A stretch of DNA of 64,000 nucleotides from Chelatococcus composti (GTDB taxonomy: Bacteria > Pseudomonadota > Alphaproteobacteria > Rhizobiales > Beijerinckiaceae): contig NZ_JACHEH010000005.1 in assembly GCF_014201415.1 (NCBI RefSeq), positions 124,001 to 188,000 on the forward strand, read 5' to 3'. Both the position numbers and the translations under genes were made by a program. Of this stretch, positions 8,142-16,897 are shown one piece after another. Within the stretch, counting starts at the first letter, position 1; every line of letters begins with the position of its first letter. The notes under the pieces are model-generated. The model saw only the letters and a list, made by a program, of their open reading frames with translations, had not been told where the DNA came from and did not search any database.

Positions 8142-9608
8142 TCAGGCGATGGCGTCGACGTCGTAGATGGGCGGCAACTGGGCGAAGGTGTCGCGCACCG
8201 CCTCCAGCGTCTCGCGCAGGGCCGCGTGCGACAGGCGCCCGCCGAGGCAGATGCGGATGCCGCCCGCCGGCCGCTCTTCGCCGGCGACAAAGGGATCGGA
8301 GGGCGTCACGGCGATGCCGCGGCGCGCCAGCTGGCGCACCAGCCCCTCCTCGCTCCAGTGCGGCGGCACGGCGAGCCAGGCGCTGAGCGAGAGCGGGTGG
8401 CTGCCGGCCACATAGGAGCCGAGCACCTCGGCGACGATCGCCTGGCGCGCCTGCGCCTCGGCCCTTTGCAGGGCCACGAGCTCGTCCGCCGTGCCGTCCT
8501 CCACCCAGCGCGTCGCGATCTCCGCCGCGAGGTTGGTGGCGCTCCAGCTCGTCACGCGCAGGATGCTGGCGACACGGATGGCATATTGCGGCGGTACCAC
8601 GAGATAGCCGACGCGCAGCCCCGTCAGCACCGACTTGGTGAAGCTGGTGACGAAAAAGGCAAGGTCCGGCAGGAGCTCGGCATAGGCGGGCAATGGCTCG
8701 GCGACCAGCGGCTTGTAGACCTCGTCCTCGATGATGAAGACGCCATGCCGGCGTGCCACCTCGGCGATCTGCCGGCGCCGCTCGGCTCCTGCCACGTGGC
8801 TCGTCGGATTGCCGAGGGTGGGCACCATGACAAGCGCGGCGACGTCGCCGCTGCGGCAGGCGGCCTCGAAAGCCTCCACCAGCACGCCCTCCCCGTCGGT
8901 CGGCAGGCCCCGCAAGGTGAAGCCGAGCACGTTGGCGAGGCCGATGATGCCGTGGTCGGTCAGGCTCTCCGTCAGCACCACGTCCCCGCGCCGCACCACG
9001 GCGGCGACGGCGAGGAACAGGCCGTGCGCCGCGCCGTTGGTGATGAGGATGCGGTTGCGATCCGTGCTGACGCCGAGCCGCGCCACCCATTGCTGGCCGG
9101 CGGCGCGATGCGCGTCGAGCCCGGCGATGGGCCGGCACGGGCGCATGAAGGTGCTGTTGTCCGCCTCGGCGAGCATGGTCATCATGGCCCGCGAGGCGCG
9201 CTCGTGCGCCTCCGTATAGACGGCGCGGATGATGGACAGGTCCGCCTTGTCACCCGGGCTGCGGTCGAGCATGAAGCGGTCGGCCTGCTCGGTGATGCGG
9301 CTGCGCACGAAGGTGCCGCGCCCCACCTCGCCGCTCAGGTAGCCGAGGCGCTCAGCCTCCTTGTAGCTGATGCTGACCGTCTGCACGGAGACACCGATGC
9401 GGCGCGCCAGCTCCCGGTGCGTCGGCATGCGCGCGCGCGGCGGCAGGAGGCCGGCCTCGATATCGGCGATGATCGCCTCGGTGAGCAGCTTGTGCTTGGT
9501 CGCGCCGGGCCGGCGCGGCAGCAGCGGATGCCATCCCCCGGCCGATCCGGATGCCGCGTCTCCATGGCCCGCCTCGCCGCCGGCGTCAACTTCGATGTGT
9601 CGCACCAT
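8142..9608 (-). CDS. enuR: MocR/GntR-type regulator of ectoine catabolism
   Basis: A 488-residue fusion of an N-terminal GntR winged helix (about residues 38-105: 'MPTHRELARRIGVSVQTVSISYKEAERLGYL') and an aminotransferase-fold effector domain. The PLP lysine is conserved in TSFTKSVLTGLRVGY (Lys325). EnuR proteins repress ectoine genes and are relieved when catabolic intermediates such as acetyl-diaminobutyrate or diaminobutyrate react with the PLP. It lies just upstream of eutB on the same strand and divergent from asnC. Confidence 0.9.
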   Translation of the reverse strand: MVRHIEVDAGGEAGHGDAASGSAGGWHPLLPRRPGATKHKLLTEAIIADIEAGLLPPRARMPTHRELARRIGVSVQTVSISYKEAERLGYLSGEVGRGTFVRSRITEQADRFMLDRSPGDKADLSIIRAVYTEAHERASRAMMTMLAEADNSTFMRPCRPIAGLDAHRAAGQQWVARLGVSTDRNRILITNGAAHGLFLAVAAVVRRGDVVLTESLTDHGIIGLANVLGFTLRGLPTDGEGVLVEAFEAACRSGDVAALVMVPTLGNPTSHVAGAERRRQIAEVARRHGVFIIEDEVYKPLVAEPLPAYAELLPDLAFFVTSFTKSVLTGLRVGYLVVPPQYAIRVASILRVTSWSATNLAAEIATRWVEDGTADELVALQRAEAQARQAIVAEVLGSYVAGSHPLSLSAWLAVPPHWSEEGLVRQLARRGIAVTPSDPFVAGEERPAGGIRICLGGRLSHAALRETLEAVRDTFAQLPPIYDVDAIA

Positions 9609-9620
9609 GGATTGACCCGC

Positions 9621-9648
9621 TACAATGCCGCTTCGACATCATTACAAT
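9621..9648. promoter_or_regulatory. Candidate EnuR/AsnC operator between enuR and asnC
   Basis: Two TACAAT boxes start exactly 22 bp apart (9621 and 9643) in the 58-bp gap between the divergent enuR and asnC starts. The second lies inside the 11-mer shared with the eutB upstream region. The layout suggests joint control of both regulators. Confidence 0.5.
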
Positions 9649-9666
9649 ATCCGGCTGCGGGACGCG

Positions 9667-10149
9667 ATGGCAAAACTCGACAGGATCGACCTCAACATCC
9701 TTTCCGTGCTGCAGCGCGACGGGCGCATCACGAAGCTGAGGCTCGCCGAGGCGGTCAACCTGTCGCCGACCGCCTGCTGGGAGCGGCTGAAGCGGCTCGA
9801 GGAGATCGGCCTCATCCGCGGCTACGAGGCGCGGCTCGACCTGGAGCGCATCGGCCGCTTCACGACCGTGCTCGTCGAGGTGACGCTGCGCAGCCACGCG
9901 CAGGCCGACTTCCGCCGCTTCGAAGATGCGATCGCGCGCGAGCCGCAGATCGTCGCCTGCGACGCCACCGGCGGCGGCGTCGACTACATCATGCGCGTCA
10001 TGACGCGCGATATCGACAGCTATCAGCGCCTCATCGACCGGCTGCTGACGGCCGAGATCGGCATCGAGCGCTATTTCACCTATGTGGTGACCAAGACGAT
10101 CAAGGCCGCCCCACCGAGCGTCGCCGAGATCGCCGCGACGGCCACGTAA
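9667..10149 (+). CDS. asnC/doeX: Lrp/AsnC-family regulator linked to ectoine catabolism
   Basis: A 160-residue Lrp/AsnC protein: winged helix at about residues 5-50 ('LDRIDLNILSVLQRDGRITKLRLAEAVNLSPTACWERLKRLEE'), then the RAM ligand domain. The ATG at 9667 is chosen because the family begins with 'LDRID' just after the start. In ectoine clusters a protein of this type activates the catabolic genes. It is divergent from enuR and converges with the cupin gene, only 7 bp away. Confidence 0.85.
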   Translation: MAKLDRIDLNILSVLQRDGRITKLRLAEAVNLSPTACWERLKRLEEIGLIRGYEARLDLERIGRFTTVLVEVTLRSHAQADFRRFEDAIAREPQIVACDATGGGVDYIMRVMTRDIDSYQRLIDRLLTAEIGIERYFTYVVTKTIKAAPPSVAEIAATAT

Positions 10150-10156
10150 GGCGCGA

Positions 10157-10486
10157 TCAGCCCTGTCCGGGTGTGCCTGCGAAAGCCGCCGGGTTCTTCA
10201 CCTCGATCTCGATGAAGGACAGCGGATGGTCGGAGCCGTTCATCACGTCGTGCTCGACGCCCGCCTGCCGCATGTAGGACTGGCCGGCGACGAGGTGGTT
10301 GTCGTGCACCTCCTTGCCGTCGTGGATGCGCAGGATGCCGTCCGTCAGCAGCACGACGAAATAGGGCCAGCCGTGGCTGTGCCAGCCGGTCACGGCGCCC
10401 GGCGCGAAATCCCAGCGCGTGATGCGGATGTTGGCGTCGTCGACCTGCACGGTGGGAACGGCGGGAACGGTGCATTTGAAGGCCAT
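10157..10486 (-). CDS. Small cupin-domain protein
   Basis: A 109-residue single-domain cupin. Motif 1 is 'GWHSHGWPYFVVLLTDGILRIHD' and motif 2 is around 'VEHDVMNGSDHPLSFIEIEV', with histidines that could bind one metal. It is the last gene of a long minus-strand operon, 23 bp after the EamA exporter. Its role is unknown: a metal-dependent lyase, isomerase or ligand sensor are all possible. Confidence 0.75.
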   Translation of the reverse strand: MAFKCTVPAVPTVQVDDANIRITRWDFAPGAVTGWHSHGWPYFVVLLTDGILRIHDGKEVHDNHLVAGQSYMRQAGVEHDVMNGSDHPLSFIEIEVKNPAAFAGTPGQG

Positions 10487-10509
10487 CGGATCACCTCACG
10501 GGACAGGTT

Positions 10510-11427
10510 TCAGGACAGGCGCGGACGGGGCAGCACCGCCGCCGCCGCTGCGACGAGGAGGGCAAGGCCGAGCCAGTCGGTGGCGGCCGGACGCTCGCCA
10601 ATGAGGAGCATGGATCCGAGGACGCCGACGACGGGAACGAGCAGCGTGCCGAGGCTCATGGTGCCGGCCGGCACGCGCGCCAGCGCCGAAAACCAGACGA
10701 GATAGGCGAGCGCCTGGGCAAGGAGCACGTGATAGGCGAGCGCCGCGAGCACCTTCGGCCCCGGCCGGACAGGCGCCGGCAACCCCTCGAAGGCGAGCAT
10801 GCCGGCAGCCGCCGCGGCGGCGCCGATGAGGAGCTGCCAGCCGGCGATGACGAGGGCGGAGGCGGGAACGGGATGGCGCTTGCCGATGACGGTGCCGAGC
10901 GCCCAGGCCATGCCGGCACCGAGCGCCAGCAGGAGCCCATAGGACCAGGCGCCGGCGAGGACGAGCGGCACGCCGAGCGCCGCAAGGCCGAGGACACCGA
11001 GCACAAGGCCCGCGCGCTTGCGCCCGTCGAGGCGCTCGCCGAGGAGCAGCCGGGCGAAGAGCGCGGCCCACAGTGGCATGGTGAAGGTCAGGATCGCCGC
11101 GCGGGAGGTCGGCGCCGCGAGCTGCGCGAAAGCGAGCAGGATGTTGAAGGCGGCGATCGAGAGAAGGCCGGTCAGGACAAGCACCGGCACCGCCCGCGCC
11201 GGCACCAGGAGCGGCAGGCCGCGCATCCGGGCGACGCCCATCAGCACCACCCCGCCCAGCGAAAGGCCGATGGTGCGCAGCGTCCACGGCGCGATCTCGT
11301 CGAGCGCGATGCGCACCGCCGGCCAGTTGAAGCCCCACAGCAGGGCGAGCAGCAGGACGGCGCCGAGGTGGCGCCCTTCGAGCGCCGCGGGGGTGGACGT
11401 GTCGGACGCGGCGCCCGTCGCGCTCAT
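10510..11427 (-). CDS. EamA (DMT) family transporter
   Basis: A 305-residue inner-membrane protein with two EamA repeats and about ten hydrophobic segments ('AVLLLALLWGFNWPAVRIAL' at the N-terminus is typical). The family mainly exports amino acids and small metabolites. It overlaps the aminotransferase stop by 4 bp, so it belongs to the operon and may expel an end product or a toxic intermediate. The substrate cannot be told from sequence. Confidence 0.85.
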   Translation of the reverse strand: MSATGAASDTSTPAALEGRHLGAVLLLALLWGFNWPAVRIALDEIAPWTLRTIGLSLGGVVLMGVARMRGLPLLVPARAVPVLVLTGLLSIAAFNILLAFAQLAAPTSRAAILTFTMPLWAALFARLLLGERLDGRKRAGLVLGVLGLAALGVPLVLAGAWSYGLLLALGAGMAWALGTVIGKRHPVPASALVIAGWQLLIGAAAAAAGMLAFEGLPAPVRPGPKVLAALAYHVLLAQALAYLVWFSALARVPAGTMSLGTLLVPVVGVLGSMLLIGERPAATDWLGLALLVAAAAAVLPRPRLS

Positions 11428-12743
11428 GAAACGATCCCGCCGAGTACCTCGTCCACCGCGGCGAGGAAGATGTCCGCATCGGCCTCGGAGAACACCAGCG
11501 GCGGGCGGATCTTGAGGACGTTGCCGCCGGGGCCGGAGGCACTGATGAGGATGCGCCGCTCGCGCAGGCCGTTGACGAGGCGCGCGGCGATGTCGCCCGC
11601 CGGGGCGCGGCTCTCCCGGTCGCGCACCAGCTCCACGCCCACGAACAGCCCCGCGCCGCGCACGTCACCGATCGCCTCATATCGCCGGGCGAGTTCATCG
11701 AACCCCGCCCTGAGGCGGGCGCCGACCCGCTGGGTATTCTCGAGCAGTCGCTCCTTCTCGATGACGTCGAGAACCGCCATGCCCGCCGCGCAGGAGACGG
11801 GATTGCCGCCGAAGGTGTTGAAGTAGCGCACGGTGCGGCCGAAGGTCTCGACGACCTCGGGGCGCACGACGAGCCCGGCGACGGGATGGCCGTTGCCCAT
11901 GGGCTTGCCGAGGCTGACCATGTCGGGCGTGATGCCGTGGCGCGCAAAGCCCCACATGTGCGAGCCGGTGCGGCCGAAGCCCGGCTGCACCTCGTCGGCG
12001 ATGAAGACACCGCCCGCCCGGCGGATCACCTCCACCGCCGGCGCGAGGAAGCCGGGCGGGTCGGCAAAGATTCCGTCGCTCGAGAAGATCGTGTCGACGA
12101 TGAGGCCCGCGGGGCGGATGCCCGCCCGCTTCATGTCGGCAATGGCCGCCTCCACGTCCTCCGCAAAGCGCGCCCCGATGTCACCCTGCCCGCGATAGCT
12201 GTCGGGCGCCGGCACGGTGCGCACCGCCTCGCCGAGCGGCGCGCCCGGCCCGAGGGAGGGCGACATGCCAGCGAGCGTACCGGTGACGCCGTGATAGGCG
12301 TAGCGGGTGACGATGAAGCCCGTGCCGCCGGTGTGGGCCCGGGCAATGCGCAGGGCGAGGTCGTTGGCCTCGCTGCCCGTGCAGGTGAACATCACATGGC
12401 CGAGCGCGGGCGGGAACAGCGCCAGCAGCCGCTCGGCATAGTCGAGCACCAGGTCGTTGAGATAGCGCGTGTGCGTGTTGAGGATCGCCGCCTGCCGCGC
12501 GATCGCCTCCACCACATGCGGGTGGCAGTGCCCGACGCAGGCAACGTTGTTGTAGACGTCAAGATAGGCGTTTCCGTCCGGGTCGTAGAGCCGCGCCCCC
12601 TCCCCCCGCACCACGTGTACGGGGTTCTCATAGAACAGCCGGTAGGCAGGCCCCAGCAGCCGCTCGCGGCGGGCGATCATCTGCCTCTCGCGTTCGGGCA
12701 CCGCTCCGGCGCCAGCCGGATTGTAGGCATTGATCATGGTCAT
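11424..12743 (-). CDS. Class III aminotransferase-fold enzyme, AGXT2L-like (possible phospho-lyase)
   Basis: A 439-residue fold-type I PLP enzyme. The cofactor Asp lies in FIADEVQPGFGRTGSHMW and the lysine in SLGKPMGNGHPVAG. This PMGNGHP context is characteristic of the AGXT2L group (ethanolamine-phosphate and phosphohydroxylysine phospho-lyases) rather than ordinary omega-transaminases. The gene overlaps the kinase gene by 4 bp. The kinase plus lyase pairing suggests phosphorylation of an amino alcohol or hydroxyamino acid and then elimination of phosphate and ammonia. That reaction is an inference; simple transamination is the alternative. Confidence 0.8.
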   Translation of the reverse strand: MTMINAYNPAGAGAVPERERQMIARRERLLGPAYRLFYENPVHVVRGEGARLYDPDGNAYLDVYNNVACVGHCHPHVVEAIARQAAILNTHTRYLNDLVLDYAERLLALFPPALGHVMFTCTGSEANDLALRIARAHTGGTGFIVTRYAYHGVTGTLAGMSPSLGPGAPLGEAVRTVPAPDSYRGQGDIGARFAEDVEAAIADMKRAGIRPAGLIVDTIFSSDGIFADPPGFLAPAVEVIRRAGGVFIADEVQPGFGRTGSHMWGFARHGITPDMVSLGKPMGNGHPVAGLVVRPEVVETFGRTVRYFNTFGGNPVSCAAGMAVLDVIEKERLLENTQRVGARLRAGFDELARRYEAIGDVRGAGLFVGVELVRDRESRAPAGDIAARLVNGLRERRILISASGPGGNVLKIRPPLVFSEADADIFLAAVDEVLGGIVS

Positions 12744-13813
12744 GGGATTTCTCCCCTCGCAACGGCAGTGAGGAAGGTGCGGGCCTCGTCGCGCGTGAGC
12801 GCGGCGATGCGCTGCAGGCCGGCCCAGGCGGCGGCGTTGTTGCGCAGGATATAGGCGGCGTTCTCCGGGTAGCGGGCCGCACGCCAGCCACCTATCGAAA
12901 CGATGAGCACGAGCCGGGCGGCGATGAGGTCGAACAGCACCGCGAGCTCGTCCTCATTGAGCGGCATGGCCTGCGCGTAGCCCGCCACAACGTCCGCGGC
13001 GCCGGCGAGCGGATGGCCCTCGTCGACGAGCTGGTAGGCGGCCGCGACGGCCACCTCCTGCACCAGCGGTGCCTGCACTGCGTCGCCGAAATCGATGAGC
13101 CCGGTCACCACATCCGGCGCATCCGGCGCGACGAGAAGATTGTGCGGATTACCGTCATTGTGGATCACCTGCCGCCGCAGGCCCGGCAGCACAGGCAGCG
13201 CATGGTCCTCGAACGCGTCAAGGAATCGCCGCGGCAGGCCGTGGTCGCGGCCCGGCGGCAGGTGGACAAAGAGGTCGCGCACCTTGGCCGCCTGCTGCAG
13301 GTCCCACAGGAGAGCCTGGTCGCCCGCGGGGTGGGCGAAGTCACCGAGCGCCCGGTCGAGCCGCGCGAGCAGCGCGCCGATCGCCCGTCGCTGGGCCGCG
13401 CTGCGCGGCGCCTCGGGCAGCGGCAGGCCGTCGAGATAGGAGAGGACGCGCAGGATGCGCGTGCCGTCCGGCCCGGAAATCTCGACCATGAGCGCGCCGT
13501 CCAGGGTCGGCACCGGCTCCGGCAAGGGCAGAAACGGATCACGCGAGCGCGCATGCTGCAGCGCCCGCATCTGGAAGTCGATGGCCTCCGGCTCCTCCGC
13601 CGGGTTGCCGAGCTTGAGCACGAAGCGCCGGCCGTCCGCATCGGTGATGAGGACGTTGCTGTCACGCTCGCCGGTCAGCGGCCGGGCCTTGACGACGAGA
13701 CCGAAATGCTCCCGTGCCAGGCGCTCCGCCTCGGCGGCGTCGAGCTGCGAAACGCCGGTTGCCAGAAGGTCGCCCGCCGCCGGCGGGGTGCGTGAGGTCG
13801 ACATCGTGCCCAT
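12740..13813 (-). CDS. APH-family small-molecule kinase (hydroxylysine kinase-like)
   Basis: About 357 residues with the aminoglycoside-phosphotransferase kinase fold. The catalytic loop is VIHNDGNPHNLL near residue 214 and the metal-binding motif is LIDFGD near 237. The HNDGNPHN form matches hydroxylysine/ethanolamine-type kinases found next to AGXT2L enzymes. In-frame GTG (13822) and ATG (13804) are alternative starts; none has a strong ribosome site. It lies 15 bp after the M20 hydrolase and overlaps the aminotransferase. An antibiotic-resistance role looks unlikely from context. Confidence 0.8.
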   Translation of the reverse strand: MGTMSTSRTPPAAGDLLATGVSQLDAAEAERLAREHFGLVVKARPLTGERDSNVLITDADGRRFVLKLGNPAEEPEAIDFQMRALQHARSRDPFLPLPEPVPTLDGALMVEISGPDGTRILRVLSYLDGLPLPEAPRSAAQRRAIGALLARLDRALGDFAHPAGDQALLWDLQQAAKVRDLFVHLPPGRDHGLPRRFLDAFEDHALPVLPGLRRQVIHNDGNPHNLLVAPDAPDVVTGLIDFGDAVQAPLVQEVAVAAAYQLVDEGHPLAGAADVVAGYAQAMPLNEDELAVLFDLIAARLVLIVSIGGWRAARYPENAAYILRNNAAAWAGLQRIAALTRDEARTFLTAVARGEIP

Positions 13814-13828
13814 CCGTCGCACGGTGCG

Positions 13829-15085
13829 TCAGCGGTCGGCCCGGGCAACAGCGGCATGCAGCAGCACGTTGACGCCGGGGGCCAGCTCCTCGAGGCTCGC
13901 GAACTCATTGTTGTTGTGGGTGATGCCGCCGCGGCAGGGGGTGAAGATCATCGCCGTCGGACAGATCCGCGCCAGGAAATAGGCGTCGTGCCCTGCCTGG
14001 CTCGGCAGGTCGCGGTGCGTGAAGCCGAGAGCCTGGGCCGTCTCGCGCACGCTCGCCACCATCTCCTCGTCGAAGATGCGCCCGCCCCACTGCCAGCGGT
14101 CGAGGATCTCGGCCGTGCAGCCGGCGCGCGCCGCCGCCTCGCCGATGGCACGCGTCACGCGCTCGGCCATCACGGCCGCCGTGGCCGGATCATCGTGGCG
14201 CACGTCGCAGACGCATTCGGCCCAGTCGGAGAGGATGCCGGCCTTGTTGGGCCAGGCCACCAGACGCGCCGCTGTCGCCTTGCCACCGGTTGCCGCCACC
14301 TCCCAGCCGAGGTCGTCGACTGCGACGAGCAGGCGCGCGGCAGCGACGAGCGCGTTGCGCCGCTTCTCCATGGCGCACGGACCGGTGTGGGCCGTCTCGC
14401 CGCGGAAGCCGACAAGGAAGCCGTGCGACGAATAGGCGTGGGTGACGACGCCCACCTGCACCTTCTCCGCGTCGAGGATCGGCCCCTGCTCGATGTGCAG
14501 CTCGAAATAGGCGTCGAGCGGGCGGCCGCCGACCGGCGCCTCGCCGAGATAGCCGATGCGCTTCAGCTCCTCGCCGAAGGTCGGGCCGTCGTCGGCCGGC
14601 CGGCCGTGCACAAAGTCGAGGCTGTAGGCACCGGCGAAGCAGCCGGAAGCCGTCATCGGCGGCGAGAAGCGGGCCCCCTCCTCGTTGGTCCAGTTGACGA
14701 TCTCAATGGGCCGGCGCGTGACGTGACCGATGTCGTTGAGCCGGCGCACCACCTCGAGCGCGCCGAGCACGCCGACGATGCCGTCGAAGCGGCCGCCGTT
14801 GGCCTGGGTGTCGAGATGGCTGCCCATGACAACCGGCGGCAGGTCGTTCTCCCTCCCCGCGCGGCGGGCGAAGATGTTGCCGACCTTGTCGACCGTCACC
14901 GTCAGGCCCGCCTCGCGGCACCAGCTCACGAAAAGGTCGCGCATCTGCTTGTCGGCGTCGGTCAGCGCCAGGCGCGACAGGCCGCCCTCGCGCCCCACGC
15001 CGATCTCGGCCGAACGTTCGATGGTCGTCCAGAAGCGCTGGGCATCAATGCGCGTGTCACGCGGGAGGGTCGAGGAGGTTGCCAT
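13829..15085 (-). CDS. M20-family Zn amidohydrolase (N-carbamoyl-amino-acid/allantoate amidohydrolase type)
   Basis: 418 residues of the HyuC/AllC group. Metal motifs are GSHLDTQANGGRFDG near residue 92 and NWTNEEGARF near 131, the dimer-domain ligand is FELHIEQGPIL, and the C-terminal histidine is in CRGGITHNNNE. The family splits ureido or amide bonds of N-carbamoyl or N-acyl amino acids. Placed between a GntR regulator and a kinase, it may free the amino acid that the kinase and lyase then use. The exact substrate is unknown. Confidence 0.85.
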   Translation of the reverse strand: MATSSTLPRDTRIDAQRFWTTIERSAEIGVGREGGLSRLALTDADKQMRDLFVSWCREAGLTVTVDKVGNIFARRAGRENDLPPVVMGSHLDTQANGGRFDGIVGVLGALEVVRRLNDIGHVTRRPIEIVNWTNEEGARFSPPMTASGCFAGAYSLDFVHGRPADDGPTFGEELKRIGYLGEAPVGGRPLDAYFELHIEQGPILDAEKVQVGVVTHAYSSHGFLVGFRGETAHTGPCAMEKRRNALVAAARLLVAVDDLGWEVAATGGKATAARLVAWPNKAGILSDWAECVCDVRHDDPATAAVMAERVTRAIGEAAARAGCTAEILDRWQWGGRIFDEEMVASVRETAQALGFTHRDLPSQAGHDAYFLARICPTAMIFTPCRGGITHNNNEFASLEELAPGVNVLLHAAVARADR

Positions 15086-15103
15086 GGCGAAACTCTCGGA
15101 ACG

Positions 15104-15814
15104 TCAGTCGGAAGGGAAAGCAATCACATCGGCGCCGAGGATGACGTCGCTGCCGCAGGTGATGTCGCGCTGGATGGCAGCGCGCGCCCCGGCAGGATCT
15201 GACCGGCGTATGGCGTCGAGCACCGCAGGGTGATGCTCGATCATCGCGCGCCCGCCGCGCTCGTAGGCGGCGGAGATGATCGGCCCGATCTTGAGCCACA
15301 GGCGATGCAGGATGGCTCGCAGCTGCCCGAGGCCGGCGACCTCGGCGAGCGCGAAGTGAAACACCTGGTTGAGGGCAACCGCCTCCTCCACGTGGCCTTC
15401 GGTGAAGGCGCGCTCGTTGTCGGCGAGGATGGAGGCGAGACGCGCAATGTCGTCGATCGTCGCCTTGCGCGCCGCATCTTCCGCCGCGAGCCCCTCGAGC
15501 ACGAGGCGGATGCGGCGGATCTCGAGATATTCGTCGAGCTTGAGCACGGGCACGCGGATGTCGCGCGGGCTGCGCTGCACGAGCGCCCCGTCCTGCACCA
15601 GCCGCAGGATGGCGTCGCGCACGGGGGTGACGCTCGTGCCCATCTCCCCGGCGATGTCACGGATCTTCAGGCGCTCGCTGGGCCGCAGCTCGCCACGGAC
15701 CAGCGCGTCGGCGATGCGCTGGTATACCGCTTCGCCGAGGCGCACGTGCTCGATCGCGTCGAAGGCGTGGTGCCCGATGCGCGCGCCCGTGCTATGGCGG
15801 TAGCGGTCGTTCAC
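15104..15814 (-). CDS. GntR-family (FCD) transcriptional regulator
   Basis: 236 residues: a GntR winged helix ('AVYQRIADALVRGELRPSERLKIRDIAGEMGTSVTPVRDAILRL', about residues 28-72) followed by an FCD ligand domain with likely metal histidines ('NQVFHFALAEVAG', 'MIEHHPAVLDAI'). The GTG start lies 5 bp after the deacetylase stop, inside the operon it probably regulates. A candidate operator lies upstream of the binding-protein gene at 22,302-22,313. Confidence 0.85.
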   Translation of the reverse strand: MNDRYRHSTGARIGHHAFDAIEHVRLGEAVYQRIADALVRGELRPSERLKIRDIAGEMGTSVTPVRDAILRLVQDGALVQRSPRDIRVPVLKLDEYLEIRRIRLVLEGLAAEDAARKATIDDIARLASILADNERAFTEGHVEEAVALNQVFHFALAEVAGLGQLRAILHRLWLKIGPIISAAYERGGRAMIEHHPAVLDAIRRSDPAGARAAIQRDITCGSDVILGADVIAFPSD

Positions 15815-15819
15815 AGGCC

Positions 15820-16863
15820 CTATCCCGCAAGACCGCTCAGGAACTGCTCCAGGCAATCGCCGATCACGGAGACCTGGTAGCCGCCCTCCTGCACGACGAC
15901 CGTCGGCAGGCCGGCCGCGGCGACCAGCCGGCCGATGCCGGCGAAGCCCTCCGTCGTGACGGACAGGACGCTGAGCGGATCGGCCTGGTGGCTGTCGTAG
16001 CCAAGCGCGATGACAAGCGCCTCGGCGCCGAAGTCAGCCACCGCCTCGAGCCCCCGCGCCACGGCAGCCTGGAAGGCCTTGTCGCCGCTGCCGGCCTCGA
16101 GCGGCAGGTTGAGGTTGAAGCCCTCGCCCTCGCCCGAGCCGCGCTCGTCGGCGTAGCCGATGTAGAAGGGGTAGTAGATCTGCGGATCGGCGTGGACGGA
16201 CACCGTCAGCACGTCGGAGCGGCGGTAGAAGATCTCCTGCGTGCCGTCGCCGTGATGGGCGTCGACATCGAGGATGGCCACCTTGCCGAAACGCGAGCGC
16301 AGGCGCTGTGCGGCGATGGCCGAGTTGTTGAGATAGCAGAAGCCGGTGGCCCGGTCCGTGCGGGAGTGGTGACCGGAGGGACGGCAGAGCGCATAGGCGA
16401 AACGCTCGCCGCCGATGACGGCATCGGCCGCGGCGGTCGCCGTATGGGTGGAGCGAAGCACCGAGCGCCAGGTGTGCGGCCCGATCGGCACAGCAAGATC
16501 GCCGAGATAGTAGCCCGCCTCGGCCACCATGTGGCTGGTGCGGCAGGGCGGCCGGCCGTCGCGGTCAGGGCTGCCGTTCCAGTAGGGCGAGACGTTGGGC
16601 AGCACCTCCGGCCCGGCGTTGGGCAGCTTGACCCAGCGCTCGTAGGCCGTCGCCAGGAAGTCGAGATAGTGCGCCTTGTGGATGGTGAGCGCCGGTGCCG
16701 TGCCGAAGTCCTGCGGCGTCTCAGGCGTGATGCCCTTCCGCGCCAGCGCCCCGATCAGCGCCTCCGTGCGGCTTGGCAGATCGGTCGGGTCGGCGATGCG
16801 GCCGACCCGCATAAACTGCTTGGGATCGTGAAGATGCTGCTCGGGGTGAAAGAAAGCACGCAT
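15820..16863 (-). CDS. Acetylpolyamine amidohydrolase-like deacetylase (HDAC superfamily)
   Basis: 347 residues of the bacterial class II histone-deacetylase-like group. The His-His pair is in RPSGHHS, zinc ligands are in ILDVDAHHGDGTQ and LGYDSHQAD, and the catalytic-type Tyr is in QEGGYQVS. Related enzymes deacetylate acetylpolyamines or acetylated amino compounds in the cytoplasm. It is 34 bp after the ABC ATPase, suggesting that the importer brings in an N-acetylated or acylated substrate. The specificity is inferred. Confidence 0.85.
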   Translation of the reverse strand: MRAFFHPEQHLHDPKQFMRVGRIADPTDLPSRTEALIGALARKGITPETPQDFGTAPALTIHKAHYLDFLATAYERWVKLPNAGPEVLPNVSPYWNGSPDRDGRPPCRTSHMVAEAGYYLGDLAVPIGPHTWRSVLRSTHTATAAADAVIGGERFAYALCRPSGHHSRTDRATGFCYLNNSAIAAQRLRSRFGKVAILDVDAHHGDGTQEIFYRRSDVLTVSVHADPQIYYPFYIGYADERGSGEGEGFNLNLPLEAGSGDKAFQAAVARGLEAVADFGAEALVIALGYDSHQADPLSVLSVTTEGFAGIGRLVAAAGLPTVVVQEGGYQVSVIGDCLEQFLSGLAG

Positions 16864-16897
16864 GCGCTCGGTTCCTCGGCTCCGCGGCCTCGCCCGG

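Noticed and set aside
8013-10277. Plus-strand 754-codon frame running from eutB into asnC
   Set aside because: It is antisense to enuR and reads asnC in the wrong frame; no family resemblance.
12740-13813. Aminoglycoside resistance gene
   Set aside because: The fold is that of aminoglycoside phosphotransferases, but the HNDGNPHN form and coupling to an AGXT2L-like gene fit a metabolic kinase.
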